Assembly (NCBI GenBank): GCA_964448135.1
Contig: CAYUVH010000004.1
Location: forward strand, 1 to 29,508
Source of the DNA: CAYUVH01 sp964448135
GTDB taxonomy: Bacteria > Verrucomicrobiota > Verrucomicrobiia > Limisphaerales > UBA8199
Direction: 5' to 3'
DNA length: 29,508 bases
The position numbers and the translations under genes are program-made. Within the stretch, counting starts at the first letter, position 1. Each line of letters opens with the position of its first letter. The notes beneath the pieces are model-generated. The model saw nothing but the letters and a program-made list of their open reading frames with translations. It was not told the DNA's origin and did no database searches. Of this stretch, positions 1 to 8,650 are shown piece after piece.

Positions 1-1214
1 TGGGGCGCAAGTTCGCGCGCATCGCGCTCGGCGGCATGAGAGACGAGGCGGAGATTCGCGGCCATCGGCGCACGTACGTCGGCGCGCTGCCGGGCCGCAT
101 CATTCAGACCTTGCGCCGCGTTGAAAGCAACAACCCCGTAATTCTGCTCGACGAACTGGACAAGGTCGGCGCGGATTTTCGCGGCGATCCGGCGGCGGCG
201 CTGCTGGAAGTGCTGGACCCGGCGCAGAACAGCACTTTCACGGACCATTACCTGGACATTCCTTTTGATTTATCGCGTGTGTTGTTCATTACGACCGCGA
301 ACTGGCTCGATCCCATTCATCCCGCGTTGCGCGATCGATTGGAAGTGATCGAACTGCCGAGCTATACGGAATCGGAAAAGCTTCAGATCGCCAGGCGCTA
401 CCTGGTGCCCCGGCAGTTGGAAGAGCACGGTTTGTCGCGGCAGGAAGTGAAGATTCCCGATGCGACGCTGCGCAAGGTGATTCATGATTACACGCGCGAG
501 GCGGGCGTGCGGCAGTTGGAGCGTGAAATTGCCTCGCTCACCCGCAAGGCCACGCGGCAGATCGTCAGCAACGGGCATGTCCCCAAGCCGCTCGTCGTGG
601 AACCCAAGGCGCTGATCGATTATCTCGGTGCAGTCCGGTTCATGGGCGAGTCCGCCGAGGCGATCAAGGAAGTCGGCATCGCCACGGGGTTGGCGTGGAC
701 GCCGGTGGGCGGGGAAATTCTCTTTATCGAAGCGACACGCATGCCGGGCAAGGGCGGCGTGATGCTGACCGGTTCGCTGGGCGAGGTGATGAAGGAGAGC
801 GCCCAGACGGCGTTGAGCTTCCTGCGCAGCCAGGCGGCCGCGCTGCACCTGGACCTGGCGGATTACAACAAACACGACATTCATATTCATGTCCCCGCCG
901 GCGCGACGCCGAAGGACGGGCCGAGCGCGGGCGTGACCATCGTCGCGGCGCTGGCGTCGCTGTTGACGCGGCACCGGGTGCGCTCGGATGTGGCCATGAC
1001 CGGCGAGATCAGTCTGCGCGGTCGCGTGATGCGGGTGGGCGGCATCAAGGAAAAGGTTCTGGCCGCGGCGCGGTTTGGCATCAAGCGACTGGTGTTGCCG
1101 GCGCAGAACCAACCGGACTGGACGGAAGTGCCCAAGGAAGTGCGCGACCGTTTGGAAGTGCATTTCATCCGGCACATCTCGGAACTGCTGCCGCTGGTGT
1201 TGCGGGAAAAATGA
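1..1214 (+). CDS. lon: Lon protease, C-terminal part (5' truncated by window edge)
   Basis: ATP-dependent serine protease of the cytoplasm that unfolds and degrades damaged and regulatory proteins. The reading frame is open from base 3 and already reads GRKFARIALGGMRDEAEIRG, the segment just after the Walker A loop of Lon, so the N-terminal substrate domain and Walker A lie outside the window. Visible parts in order: Walker B (VILLDELDKVG, near base 140), sensor 1 (FITTANW, near 285), sensor 2 helix (GVRQLEREI, near 508), then the protease domain. The catalytic serine lies in PKDGPSAG (codon at 924) and the catalytic lysine in GGIKEK (second K, codon at 1053), so the enzyme appears intact. 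About 403 residues are present of an expected 800 or so. Its TGA overlaps the ATG of the next gene (ATGA), which suggests translational coupling. Confidence 0.97.
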   Translation, partial: GRKFARIALGGMRDEAEIRGHRRTYVGALPGRIIQTLRRVESNNPVILLDELDKVGADFRGDPAAALLEVLDPAQNSTFTDHYLDIPFDLSRVLFITTANWLDPIHPALRDRLEVIELPSYTESEKLQIARRYLVPRQLEEHGLSRQEVKIPDATLRKVIHDYTREAGVRQLEREIASLTRKATRQIVSNGHVPKPLVVEPKALIDYLGAVRFMGESAEAIKEVGIATGLAWTPVGGEILFIEATRMPGKGGVMLTGSLGEVMKESAQTALSFLRSQAAALHLDLADYNKHDIHIHVPAGATPKDGPSAGVTIVAALASLLTRHRVRSDVAMTGEISLRGRVMRVGGIKEKVLAAARFGIKRLVLPAQNQPDWTEVPKEVRDRLEVHFIRHISELLPLVLREK

Positions 1215-1990
1215 AACGCCTGGCGCTTGCCTGTGCCTTTGCCGGCGTGACGGCGTTCACGCTGGTTTGCTCCGCTCAGAAACCCAACATCGAGGCTAAT
1301 TCACCCCGGCCCCTGGATTCCGTCGAGGGCGACCGCCAAGGCAAGGCGATGGTGGCCAATCTGCTCGCGCAACGACCGCAGACGGGCATGACCAATAACC
1401 AGGTCATCCACATCGGCAAGACGAATGAGGTGCCGGTGCGTTTTGTGCTGACGTGCGGCCCGACGAATTACGAGTGCGCCTACGAAACGCGCGATTCACG
1501 GCTGCGCATTGTGCATGTGGACGGGCAGGCGAACCAATATTTCCTGGGCGAAGCGGGCGCGCCGGCTACCGCGCCGGGGAAGGAGTTGCAGGGGGCGGAG
1601 ATTTACCGGCCATGGGCGGGATCGGATTTTTGGATTTGCGACCTGGGGTTGGAGTTTCTGCACTGGCCGAAGCAGCGTGTGTTGCGGCGGGAGATGCGGA
1701 AGGGTTTTTCGTGCAATGTGTTGGAGAGCTCGAATCCGACACCCACGGCGGGCGGGTATTCCCGGGTGGTTTCCTGGATCGCCATCAACCGCCCGGACAC
1801 CATGATGCTTATCCATGCGGACGCCTTCGATGCGCAGAATGAAGTGCTGAAGGAGTTCGATCCCACGAGCGTCGAGAAGGTGGAGGGCGTGTATCAACTC
1901 CAGGAGATGGAGATGCGCAACAAGCAGCAAAAGACGCGCACGAAAATTGAATTTGAATTGAAGCCCGAAACCACCCCGGCGGCGCGCTGA
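1211..1990 (+). CDS. Exported LolA-like / outer-membrane lipoprotein-sorting family protein
   Basis: A protein of 259 residues that starts at the ATG overlapping the lon stop codon (ATGA). The frame is open further upstream inside lon, but only this start gives a clean signal peptide (MKRLALACAFAGVTAFTLVCSA). The mature part resembles the verrucomicrobial proteins annotated as outer-membrane lipoprotein-sorting protein. It has a central SDFWICDLGLEFLHWPKQRVL segment, then a 'CNVLESxNP' stretch, a 'YSRVVSWI' strand and a C-terminal 'YQLQEMEMRN...RTKIEFEL' strand pair, as in the LolA/LolB-like half-barrel fold that binds lipid acyl chains. A periplasmic location is inferred. The family match is from memory of conserved phrases, and the substrate is unknown. 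It ends 34 bases before the convergent GH28 gene. Confidence 0.75.
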   Translation: MKRLALACAFAGVTAFTLVCSAQKPNIEANSPRPLDSVEGDRQGKAMVANLLAQRPQTGMTNNQVIHIGKTNEVPVRFVLTCGPTNYECAYETRDSRLRIVHVDGQANQYFLGEAGAPATAPGKELQGAEIYRPWAGSDFWICDLGLEFLHWPKQRVLRREMRKGFSCNVLESSNPTPTAGGYSRVVSWIAINRPDTMMLIHADAFDAQNEVLKEFDPTSVEKVEGVYQLQEMEMRNKQQKTRTKIEFELKPETTPAAR

Positions 1991-2023
1991 ATCCAGCAGG
2001 GCTGGGGGAAGGCGTAGGGGCGG

Positions 2024-4669
2024 TTACTGGCGCAAGCGGAACAGTCGCTGAGGTGTGGCGGGAAGCTGGTTGGTGTAGGGACTGAGGGCGTTGGTGAGGT
2101 CGAGGAAGCCGCTGACGGTGTTGGTGGCGGTTTGGAGGGTGAAATCCTGGTCCCATTGCAAGGCCAGCGGCGCGCGCTGGACGATGCGCAAAGTCGGTCC
2201 GAGGATATTCAGATTTGATACGTCATTGGTCGCGAGCCACGGACGCGCGTCGGCGGTGAGAGCGCTCGAGTAGCAATTCGTAAACGTCACGCCTTGGACG
2301 TGGCGAAGATAGTAGGCGTAGGCAGGCAGATTTCCCCACATCGTGTTTTCCGGATACTGGCCGGAGTATTCAGGCGGGGCGGACGGAACCGAACCGAGGC
2401 CGCCTTTGTATTCGATGGCCACCTTGTCGAAGAGCAGGTTTTGCACGCGCCAGGTTGTGCCATTGGTGGAGTACCCGGAAATCGGATTGCCTCGCGTGTC
2501 CGACATCGCATAGCCGGTGATGTCGCGGTAGGTGAGGCCGTTGATGCTGCCGACGGTGGCGCCGCTGCGACTGCCCAGGATGACGAAGATGGCATTCTGG
2601 CAGGCGGCGAAATTGATTCGCTGGAAAGTAATATTGCTGATCTGGGAGCCATCGACCGATTCCACGGCCATGACGGAGTGGGCCACGTTTTGCAGCACGC
2701 AATCTTGGAAGACAATGTTGGTGAAGGGCCCCTTGCTGGCGGTGCCGAATTTGAAACCATTCGATTGCGATTTCGTCACGACGCAATTCTTCACCAGCAT
2801 ATTGCGTGTGCCGCGCGAGGAATTGCCGCTCTTCACGCAGATGGCGTCGTCGCCGGTGTTGAAGGTGCAATCGGAGATGGTGACGTTCCAGCAATCCACG
2901 GGGTCGATGCCGTCGCGGTTCCCGTTCAGGCCGTCGTCGTTGATCTCCACGTAACTGATGTTCACGTTGTCCGACTGCATCGGCACAACGGTCCACATGG
3001 CGGCATCCACGATGAAGAAATCGAACAGTTTCACCTGGTTGCAGAGGGTGGTCCAGATGGCGATCGGGCGGGTGGCTTCGACGCCGGAGGTGAAATTGTT
3101 GCGGCCGTTGCCGTTGATGGTGCCGCCGCCGGTGATGGTGATATTCGTGCAACTCTCGGCGTATACGAGCGCCTTGCGGCAGTTGCTGGTCTGGCTGTTG
3201 CTCAGCGGCGGGAAGATGTCGGGGTAATCGCTCACGGAACCGCTGCCCAGCAACGTGGCGGTGGGATCAATGTAGAGCGTCAGGTTGTTCTTCAACGTGA
3301 TCGTGCCGGAGAGGTAGGTGCCGTCGTGCAGCCAGACAAACCCGCCCGGCGGGCAGGCATTGATCGCGGCCTGGATGTTCGTGGTGTCCTTGGTGGCGCC
3401 ATTGCCGGCCGCGCCGAAGGCTTTCACGTCCATCCAGAGCGAGTTGGTCTGCATGGTGTCGAAGGTGAACGTGTTCGTGGCGGACAGGCCGCCGAGGTCG
3501 GTGGCGATGATGGTGGCAGCGTACTGGGCGTTGGTGGCAAGCGGAGTGGAATTGGTGATGAGCAGGCGGGAGGTCGGACTGTTGGTGTTGAAGGTGAGCG
3601 ATTGCGCCACGCGGTTCAGGAGCAGGGAAACATTCGCGGGCGCGACAGGCCATCCGGAGGCGTCCACTTCGAACGCGAGAATGTTGGTCGGGTTGTAGAA
3701 GCTCGCACCGTTGGTGGGTTGCACGCTGACGATGATGGGCGGGAGATTGGAGTTGGACACGATTTGCATCCGGTTGAACTCCTGGTTGGCGCCCGTTTGT
3801 TTGGCGAACAACGCGGCGCTGTTGAGCGTGGCGCCGGGAGTGCCTGAGAGCGGTTGGTTGTCGCGGAAGGCCATGACAGCGCCGTTGGTTGCGTTGCGGA
3901 CCACGAAGCGGTAGGTGTCGGCGGTGAGGAGCGTGAACTCGCAATTCAGGCCGGTGGTGGTGAAGGGGAGGCCGATAAGTTGCGTGCCGTTGCCATCGGC
4001 GACGGTGAAGGCGTTCGCGCCGCCGGCGACCTGGTAAAAACTGAAGCGCTGGCCGTTGGTCAGATTGGCGGTGCTGTTGGTGGTGTTACCGTTGCGGAGG
4101 CTGAATCCGCCCATGCTGACGCCGCTGATGGACGTGCCGTTACCGCTGTTCACGCCGTCGTTTTGCCATTGGACGACGAAGGTTTTGTTGGTGGCCAGGG
4201 CGGTGTTGAAACCGCGAAACGCCACCGCCATGTTGGTGCTGCCGCTGCCATTGCCGTAGAGGCCCCAAATGTGTGGATGCGGATCCAGCGCGTAGTTGGT
4301 GGGGGAATTAATGGTGGGCACCGGGAGGGTGGCGGGATCGTGCGTCGTGAAGAAGCCGCTGAACTGGTTGCCGGAGGTTTTCAGCGCCCAGGGCGTGAAG
4401 CCGAAGCCGGCATTCAAGGCGTTGGTGATCCAGGTTTGTTTGGTGTAGGGGAAGGCGTCGTCGTAGGCGTTGGTTTGGGCCGAGGCATGGCCGCAAAGAC
4501 AAAGTAACAGCAGCGCGAGGAGATGAAATACGCTGCTGGAGCGCCCGTCTCTGAACGGGCGCGTTGATCCAATTGGACGGTGACGCGCCCGTTCGGAGAC
4601 GGGCGCTCCGTGCCATCTGCAGTTCGTCGGCGGGATGGCATCATCCCGCCGGGGCCTTTGGTACATCAC
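2024..4669 (-). CDS. Secreted GH28-family (polygalacturonase-like) protein with N-terminal accessory modules
   Basis: Predicted extracellular glycoside hydrolase of 881 residues acting on pectin-type polysaccharide. Order of parts: a long basic N-terminus (1-48), a signal-peptide core (LLALLLLCLCGHASA, cleavage near 64), a module shared with the upstream neighbour (about 66-303), an Ig-like domain (about 307-408), a right-handed beta-helix GH28 domain (about 410-790) and a short C-terminal module ending PQRLFRLRQ. GH28 acidic residues are visible in NRDGIDPVDC (near 587) and TGDDAICVKSG (near 608). The usual GHG histidine site reads NGFKFG (near 640), so the substrate class may differ. The start is GTG at 4669 or ATG at 4666, with GGAAG 8-11 bases upstream. 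No ATG, GTG or TTG lies in frame between there and the hydrophobic core. Codons 7-44 are largely palindromic repeat DNA. It lies 30 bases after the 1292-residue gene, probably co-transcribed. Confidence 0.85.
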   Translation of the reverse strand: MMYQRPRRDDAIPPTNCRWHGAPVSERARHRPIGSTRPFRDGRSSSVFHLLALLLLCLCGHASAQTNAYDDAFPYTKQTWITNALNAGFGFTPWALKTSGNQFSGFFTTHDPATLPVPTINSPTNYALDPHPHIWGLYGNGSGSTNMAVAFRGFNTALATNKTFVVQWQNDGVNSGNGTSISGVSMGGFSLRNGNTTNSTANLTNGQRFSFYQVAGGANAFTVADGNGTQLIGLPFTTTGLNCEFTLLTADTYRFVVRNATNGAVMAFRDNQPLSGTPGATLNSAALFAKQTGANQEFNRMQIVSNSNLPPIIVSVQPTNGASFYNPTNILAFEVDASGWPVAPANVSLLLNRVAQSLTFNTNSPTSRLLITNSTPLATNAQYAATIIATDLGGLSATNTFTFDTMQTNSLWMDVKAFGAAGNGATKDTTNIQAAINACPPGGFVWLHDGTYLSGTITLKNNLTLYIDPTATLLGSGSVSDYPDIFPPLSNSQTSNCRKALVYAESCTNITITGGGTINGNGRNNFTSGVEATRPIAIWTTLCNQVKLFDFFIVDAAMWTVVPMQSDNVNISYVEINDDGLNGNRDGIDPVDCWNVTISDCTFNTGDDAICVKSGNSSRGTRNMLVKNCVVTKSQSNGFKFGTASKGPFTNIVFQDCVLQNVAHSVMAVESVDGSQISNITFQRINFAACQNAIFVILGSRSGATVGSINGLTYRDITGYAMSDTRGNPISGYSTNGTTWRVQNLLFDKVAIEYKGGLGSVPSAPPEYSGQYPENTMWGNLPAYAYYLRHVQGVTFTNCYSSALTADARPWLATNDVSNLNILGPTLRIVQRAPLALQWDQDFTLQTATNTVSGFLDLTNALSPYTNQLPATPQRLFRLRQ
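4538..4609. repeat. 72-bp double-hairpin palindromic repeat, copy 1
   Basis: Two 26-base arms in inverted orientation (4538-4563 and 4584-4609) match at 25 of 26 positions around a 20-base spacer. The arms begin GGAGCGCCCG. Each arm is itself a small hairpin with 7-bp stem CGCCCGT/ACGGGCG. A second copy of the same length and design lies at 14333-14404. This copy lies inside the N-terminal coding region of the GH28 gene (about residues 20-44). The architecture resembles paired REP sequences (BIME-like), but family membership cannot be assigned here. Confidence 0.9.
4629..4650. repeat. Perfect 9-bp hairpin within the GH28 N-terminal codons
   Basis: GGCGGGATG, a 4-base loop (GCAT) and CATCCCGCC form a perfect inverted repeat. 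It lies 19 bases from the 72-bp repeat and covers about codons 7-14 of the GH28 gene, just downstream of its start codon. In the mRNA it would form a stable hairpin close to the ribosome binding site. Confidence 0.75.
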
Positions 4670-4699
4670 AACTAATTCTTCCGCCGGCCCACTTGTGTC

Positions 4700-7600
4700 T
4701 TACGGCACCTGAATGGTGTAGTAGCGCTGGCTGTTCGTGCCCGCCGAGTTGGTCACGGAGAACCGGCCGTTAAGGTCGAACGTGCTGTTAGTCAGGATCG
4801 TCCAGTTGGAACGCGCCAGCGAGAGGTTGGTCGTGGTGAGCACCTTGTAGGTGCCGCCTGCGCCGTTGTTGTTCGTCCCGCTCAGGACCAACTGCGTGCC
4901 ACTGACCAGGATGGTCGAGATTTTCGGCGACGGCGGCGCGGCTGAGACCGTAATGGCCAGGTCGATCACGCCGGCGTTGTCCACCAAGTTGCCGGTGTAG
5001 CCGGACGGCAGCGCGTTGAGCGAGAGCGCGGAGTAGGGATCGGTGCCGGTATAGCCGATCAGGTGAATGGTGGTGGGACCGGTGACATTCGCAACGGAAT
5101 CGATGGTGATGGAAGTCGCACTGGCCGAGATCGCGCTCACGTTGATGTAGTTCGAGGTCGAGTTGCCGTCCACGCTGAAGTGCAGGGTGCTGCTGGCGGA
5201 ATAGAGCGAGGAGAGCGGCACCGCAGCGGTGCCGACCTTGCCGATGACGAAGAGCGAGCCGCTGCTCAGGTTGATGGCGCTGGCACCGCCACCGGCGTTC
5301 ACATTGAGGCGGAGCGTGGAGTTGGTGGCGTTGATCGTGCCGCTGACATTTGCCGGGTTGGCGCCCACATTGGTGGCGGCGAGGGTCACGTTCGAGCAGA
5401 TGAGGGTGGAGCTCCCGGTCAAGTTGATCACGGCGGTGTGCACTGCCGTGTTGACACCGCGCTGCACGCCGGCTTGCAGCGTGGTCACGTCAAGGGTGCC
5501 GCCGCCCACATTCAATGTTCCCTGAGCGAAGCCGCTGTCCGTGGCGGAAGCTTCACCGCGGGCAAGGATCAGATTGTTAACCATGCCGTCCACGCGGCCG
5601 GCGCCGAAATCCACGAGCGCTTGGACGTAGTTTGGGACCGTTGTTTCCGTGTCGGCGTCGCCGATCGTCCAGGTGGTCAACCGGCTGGCGGCACCGTTGG
5701 TGCCGCGGATGTAAACCGAGGGGCTGAGGCTGTTGAAGTCGGGATTGAAGCGCACCAGGTTGTTGGTTGCCTTCTGTTTGCCGATTCTCATGGTGTCCAC
5801 GAAAAGCGCGTTCGTGATTCCGAGGTTCATGGTGCTGCCTGGCAGGGTGAAGGTGCCGCCGCTGGAGTCGCCGACTTCGAATTGGCCGGCGTTGGGGCGC
5901 AGGCAGGTGATGACATTCGTCCGCGCGAGATTGACGCGGCCGCTGACATTGGTCTGGCTGGTGCTGCCGTTCGCGCCGCCCTGGGCGACATAGAACTTGC
6001 CGACCGAGGCGACGAAGGTGCCGAGGCCGGACATGTCCAGCACCACCTGTTCCGGGGCGGCCGGGAAGGCGCACTGGCGGACCTGGAAGTTAAGCTGGTT
6101 CGCGCCGAAGCCGGGCGCGTTGCCCGCGACCCGCACTGCTCCGCCGAGACCGGTGATGGTATTGGTGACTTTTTTGTTGAACACATTGTCGGTGTTGTTC
6201 GACCCGCCGACCTGGAAAATGGGGACGATGCTTACGGAACCATTGGTAATGGTCAGGGTGACACCGTCCTGAATCAGGGTGGTGTGATAGCCGTTGTTGT
6301 TGGTGAAGTAGAACAAGCCCTGAACGGTGATGTTCGTTGTCACGATGTTGTTGGTGACGAGGTTGGTCGTCGAGCCCGGGGTGGCGAAGGTTGCATTCGC
6401 GCCGGGTCCAGGCGTAAGGCCGAACCAGTTCGTGGCGGTGGACCAGGCCATATCCAGAGGACCGGCGTTGCCGGACCACAGGCCGTTGCCCACCACGCCG
6501 CCGCCAGCGCCCGTGGTAAAGACCCAGGTATTGGTCTGACTGACGGCGCCGCTGTCGGTAAAGATCGCGGTGACCGTGATGTTGGAATTGACCGGTAGGT
6601 TGGCCGACGGAGTATAAGTGGCGACGACGCCGCCGAGGTTGGTGCTCAGGACGAGGCCCTGAGTGACGTTGCTGTTATTGACAGAGAGCTTGATGCCGTT
6701 GGTATTGGGCGTCACGGAGGTCTGGCGATTGGCGACAGTGAAAGTAATCGGGGCACTGATGCCGATGCCGGTGGCGTTGGGGGCGGGCGAGCCGACGGCG
6801 ATGTATGGCCGGAGGGTCGTGGTTGCGTTGGTGACCGCAGCGACCAGGAGATATTCCAGATTGTAAACGCGGTTGGCGATGGCCGTTTGCCGCAGTGTGT
6901 TGGTGCCCGAGAGGGGCACCACGACCGTGTTGCCGAAGAGGTCGGTCATCGGTTGCAACTGGCCGCTGTAGACTTTGCTGCCGCCGGTGTTGGGCACGGT
7001 CACGCGGCCGAGGGCGATCACCGGCTGGTTCGAGATGGTGGCGGTGGGATTGATGTGCCGTTCGATTTCGAACTGGCCGCCGGTCACGCTCGCGGCGCGC
7101 GCATAGATGCTGTAGTTCGTCGCGGTCGGCACGACGCGCGTGTAATTCTCCCAGTTACCCGTATCCGTGAAGCCCACGTTGTAGGCCGTGAAGCCGTTGG
7201 CGCGCAGGTTCGCGTGGTCGATCGGATCGCCCGTGGCGTCCGTGTTTAGTGACAGCGTTTGCACGAGGTCGCCGGCGCGGTAGCTCACCTGGTTGTTGGT
7301 GCCGGCCAGGTCGGAAATGTTGTAATCAATGCCGTTGGTGCCCAGGAGGCCCGCGTAGGAGTTCGACGGCGTGATGCTGTTGACGAACTGCCCCATGCCG
7401 TAGTTGTAGTCGTAGGCGTCAATATAAAGATCACTGGGCAGGAAGGTGTTGAACGTAAAATTGTTGGTTGAGCTGTCGCCGTTGGCGTCCTGGGCAACGA
7501 TGGTCAAATTGTAAAAAGTATTCGGCGCCAGCGCGGAATTATTTGTTACAAACAACTGGCTCGTGGCCAAGCCGGTATCGAAGGTCAGCCCGCTCTGCTG

Positions 7601-8578
7601 CACTCCGTTCAGATATACGCTCACCGCATTGCTGATGACCGTGGAGTTGAACGAATCCACCTCGAAGGAAATCACGGTGGTATTCGCATCCAGATAAATC
7701 GAGCCATTGGCGGGGGTGAGATTGGCGATGCTCGGCGGAATGTGTGGCAGCGCGATCTGCATGCGATTGTAAATCTGATCGCCGGTGGTCTCGTGACAGA
7801 ACAACGCCGCGCTGTCCACGGAACTGCCACCCATCATCAACATGCCGTTGCCACTGTAAAGGGTGCGGCCCTGCACGCAGTCTTTGAGGATGATCCGATA
7901 CGTCGTGCCGTCGTTCGCGACGGTGATCTCCGCCTGCACGGCATTGGTGATATCGTTGCGGCCCAGATCACTGAACGAGGTGTTGGTCACCGATTTGACG
8001 CCCTGGCCGTCCCAGATATACAGTGTGGAAGGGGCGGCACCATCCAGGAAGTACAGATACATCTGGACACCGTTTTGGAAGTCCGCGGTGCTGTTGGTCG
8101 CATTGCCGTTGCGCAAGGTGAATCCGCACCAGCCGTGCACCACCCCGGAGCCGGTCGTGGTGGTCTGGCCGGCGCCGCGCGAGCCCCATTGGACTTTGAA
8201 AGTGTTCGTTCCCAGCGGACTTTGGAAGCCGCGGTAGAGCACCGATTCATTGATGTCGGTGGTGCCGTTGGCGTAAGTCCCCCAGATGTCCGTGTAATTG
8301 GTGCCGAGGATGTTTGTCACGCTGGCGATGACGAACGCGGGCGAATTGGCGCTCTGCAGGTAGGTGCCGTGGCTGTCCGGGCCGTTGGTCGTGAAGGCCC
8401 ACGGCACGAAGCCGAAGCCCTGGTTGGCGCCGTTGGTCCAGTTGGCGGTGACGCCGTAGTTGCCGGCGTCATCGTAGGCAACCAATTGGGCCGCGGCCGG
8501 GCGGACCAGGCCAAACGCCGCCAAAGCGATGGCGGTGAGGAGCGAAAAAGTGGAGGTTCGACGAAGGGATGATTTCAT
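4700..8578 (-). CDS. Giant secreted beta-helix / Ig-like domain protein
   Basis: A 1292-residue Asn/Thr/Gly-rich exported protein. A signal peptide (MKSSLRRTSTFSLLTAIALAAFGL...AAA, cleavage near 31) is followed by a module shared with the GH28 neighbour (about 33-276: AYDDAG, GFGFVPWAF, DIWGTYANG, GFTLRNGNATNSTA, NRMQI). Next come an Ig-like domain opening PPSIANLTPANG (about 281-385), a stretch with GNWENYTR and YARAAS phrases reminiscent of carbohydrate-binding beta-sandwiches (about 390-600), a second Ig-like segment (about 610-710), a long low-complexity beta-helix region of autotransporter/pectin-lyase type (about 720-1200), and a C-terminal module with YKVLTTTNLSLARSNW and a final QRYYTIQVP. 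No catalytic motif is seen, so an adhesin or polysaccharide-binding role is inference. Start ATG at 8578 with a weak GAAAG upstream. It is first in a two-gene unit with the GH28 gene. Confidence 0.8.
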   Translation of the reverse strand: MKSSLRRTSTFSLLTAIALAAFGLVRPAAAQLVAYDDAGNYGVTANWTNGANQGFGFVPWAFTTNGPDSHGTYLQSANSPAFVIASVTNILGTNYTDIWGTYANGTTDINESVLYRGFQSPLGTNTFKVQWGSRGAGQTTTTGSGVVHGWCGFTLRNGNATNSTADFQNGVQMYLYFLDGAAPSTLYIWDGQGVKSVTNTSFSDLGRNDITNAVQAEITVANDGTTYRIILKDCVQGRTLYSGNGMLMMGGSSVDSAALFCHETTGDQIYNRMQIALPHIPPSIANLTPANGSIYLDANTTVISFEVDSFNSTVISNAVSVYLNGVQQSGLTFDTGLATSQLFVTNNSALAPNTFYNLTIVAQDANGDSSTNNFTFNTFLPSDLYIDAYDYNYGMGQFVNSITPSNSYAGLLGTNGIDYNISDLAGTNNQVSYRAGDLVQTLSLNTDATGDPIDHANLRANGFTAYNVGFTDTGNWENYTRVVPTATNYSIYARAASVTGGQFEIERHINPTATISNQPVIALGRVTVPNTGGSKVYSGQLQPMTDLFGNTVVVPLSGTNTLRQTAIANRVYNLEYLLVAAVTNATTTLRPYIAVGSPAPNATGIGISAPITFTVANRQTSVTPNTNGIKLSVNNSNVTQGLVLSTNLGGVVATYTPSANLPVNSNITVTAIFTDSGAVSQTNTWVFTTGAGGGVVGNGLWSGNAGPLDMAWSTATNWFGLTPGPGANATFATPGSTTNLVTNNIVTTNITVQGLFYFTNNNGYHTTLIQDGVTLTITNGSVSIVPIFQVGGSNNTDNVFNKKVTNTITGLGGAVRVAGNAPGFGANQLNFQVRQCAFPAAPEQVVLDMSGLGTFVASVGKFYVAQGGANGSTSQTNVSGRVNLARTNVITCLRPNAGQFEVGDSSGGTFTLPGSTMNLGITNALFVDTMRIGKQKATNNLVRFNPDFNSLSPSVYIRGTNGAASRLTTWTIGDADTETTVPNYVQALVDFGAGRVDGMVNNLILARGEASATDSGFAQGTLNVGGGTLDVTTLQAGVQRGVNTAVHTAVINLTGSSTLICSNVTLAATNVGANPANVSGTINATNSTLRLNVNAGGGASAINLSSGSLFVIGKVGTAAVPLSSLYSASSTLHFSVDGNSTSNYINVSAISASATSITIDSVANVTGPTTIHLIGYTGTDPYSALSLNALPSGYTGNLVDNAGVIDLAITVSAAPPSPKISTILVSGTQLVLSGTNNNGAGGTYKVLTTTNLSLARSNWTILTNSTFDLNGRFSVTNSAGTNSQRYYTIQVP

Positions 8579-8650
8579 AGCGCTTTCAATGGGGGCAAAC
8601 AGGGTTTCGGCTATCAGCTTGAAATATGAGGTGTGCGGTGAGATTTCACA

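Noticed and set aside
270..1175. 301-codon minus-strand open frame opposite lon
   Set aside because: It is an antisense shadow of a clear Lon domain in a GC-rich gene, with a His/Arg/Gln-rich composition and no family features.
2294..3847. 517-codon plus-strand open frame opposite the GH28 gene
   Set aside because: Gly/Ala/Val/Asp-rich product with no fold signature. It mirrors the codon bias of the real minus-strand gene.
5063..6598. 511-codon plus-strand open frame opposite the giant secreted protein
   Set aside because: Same shadow pattern; the minus strand has a signal peptide and recognisable domains.
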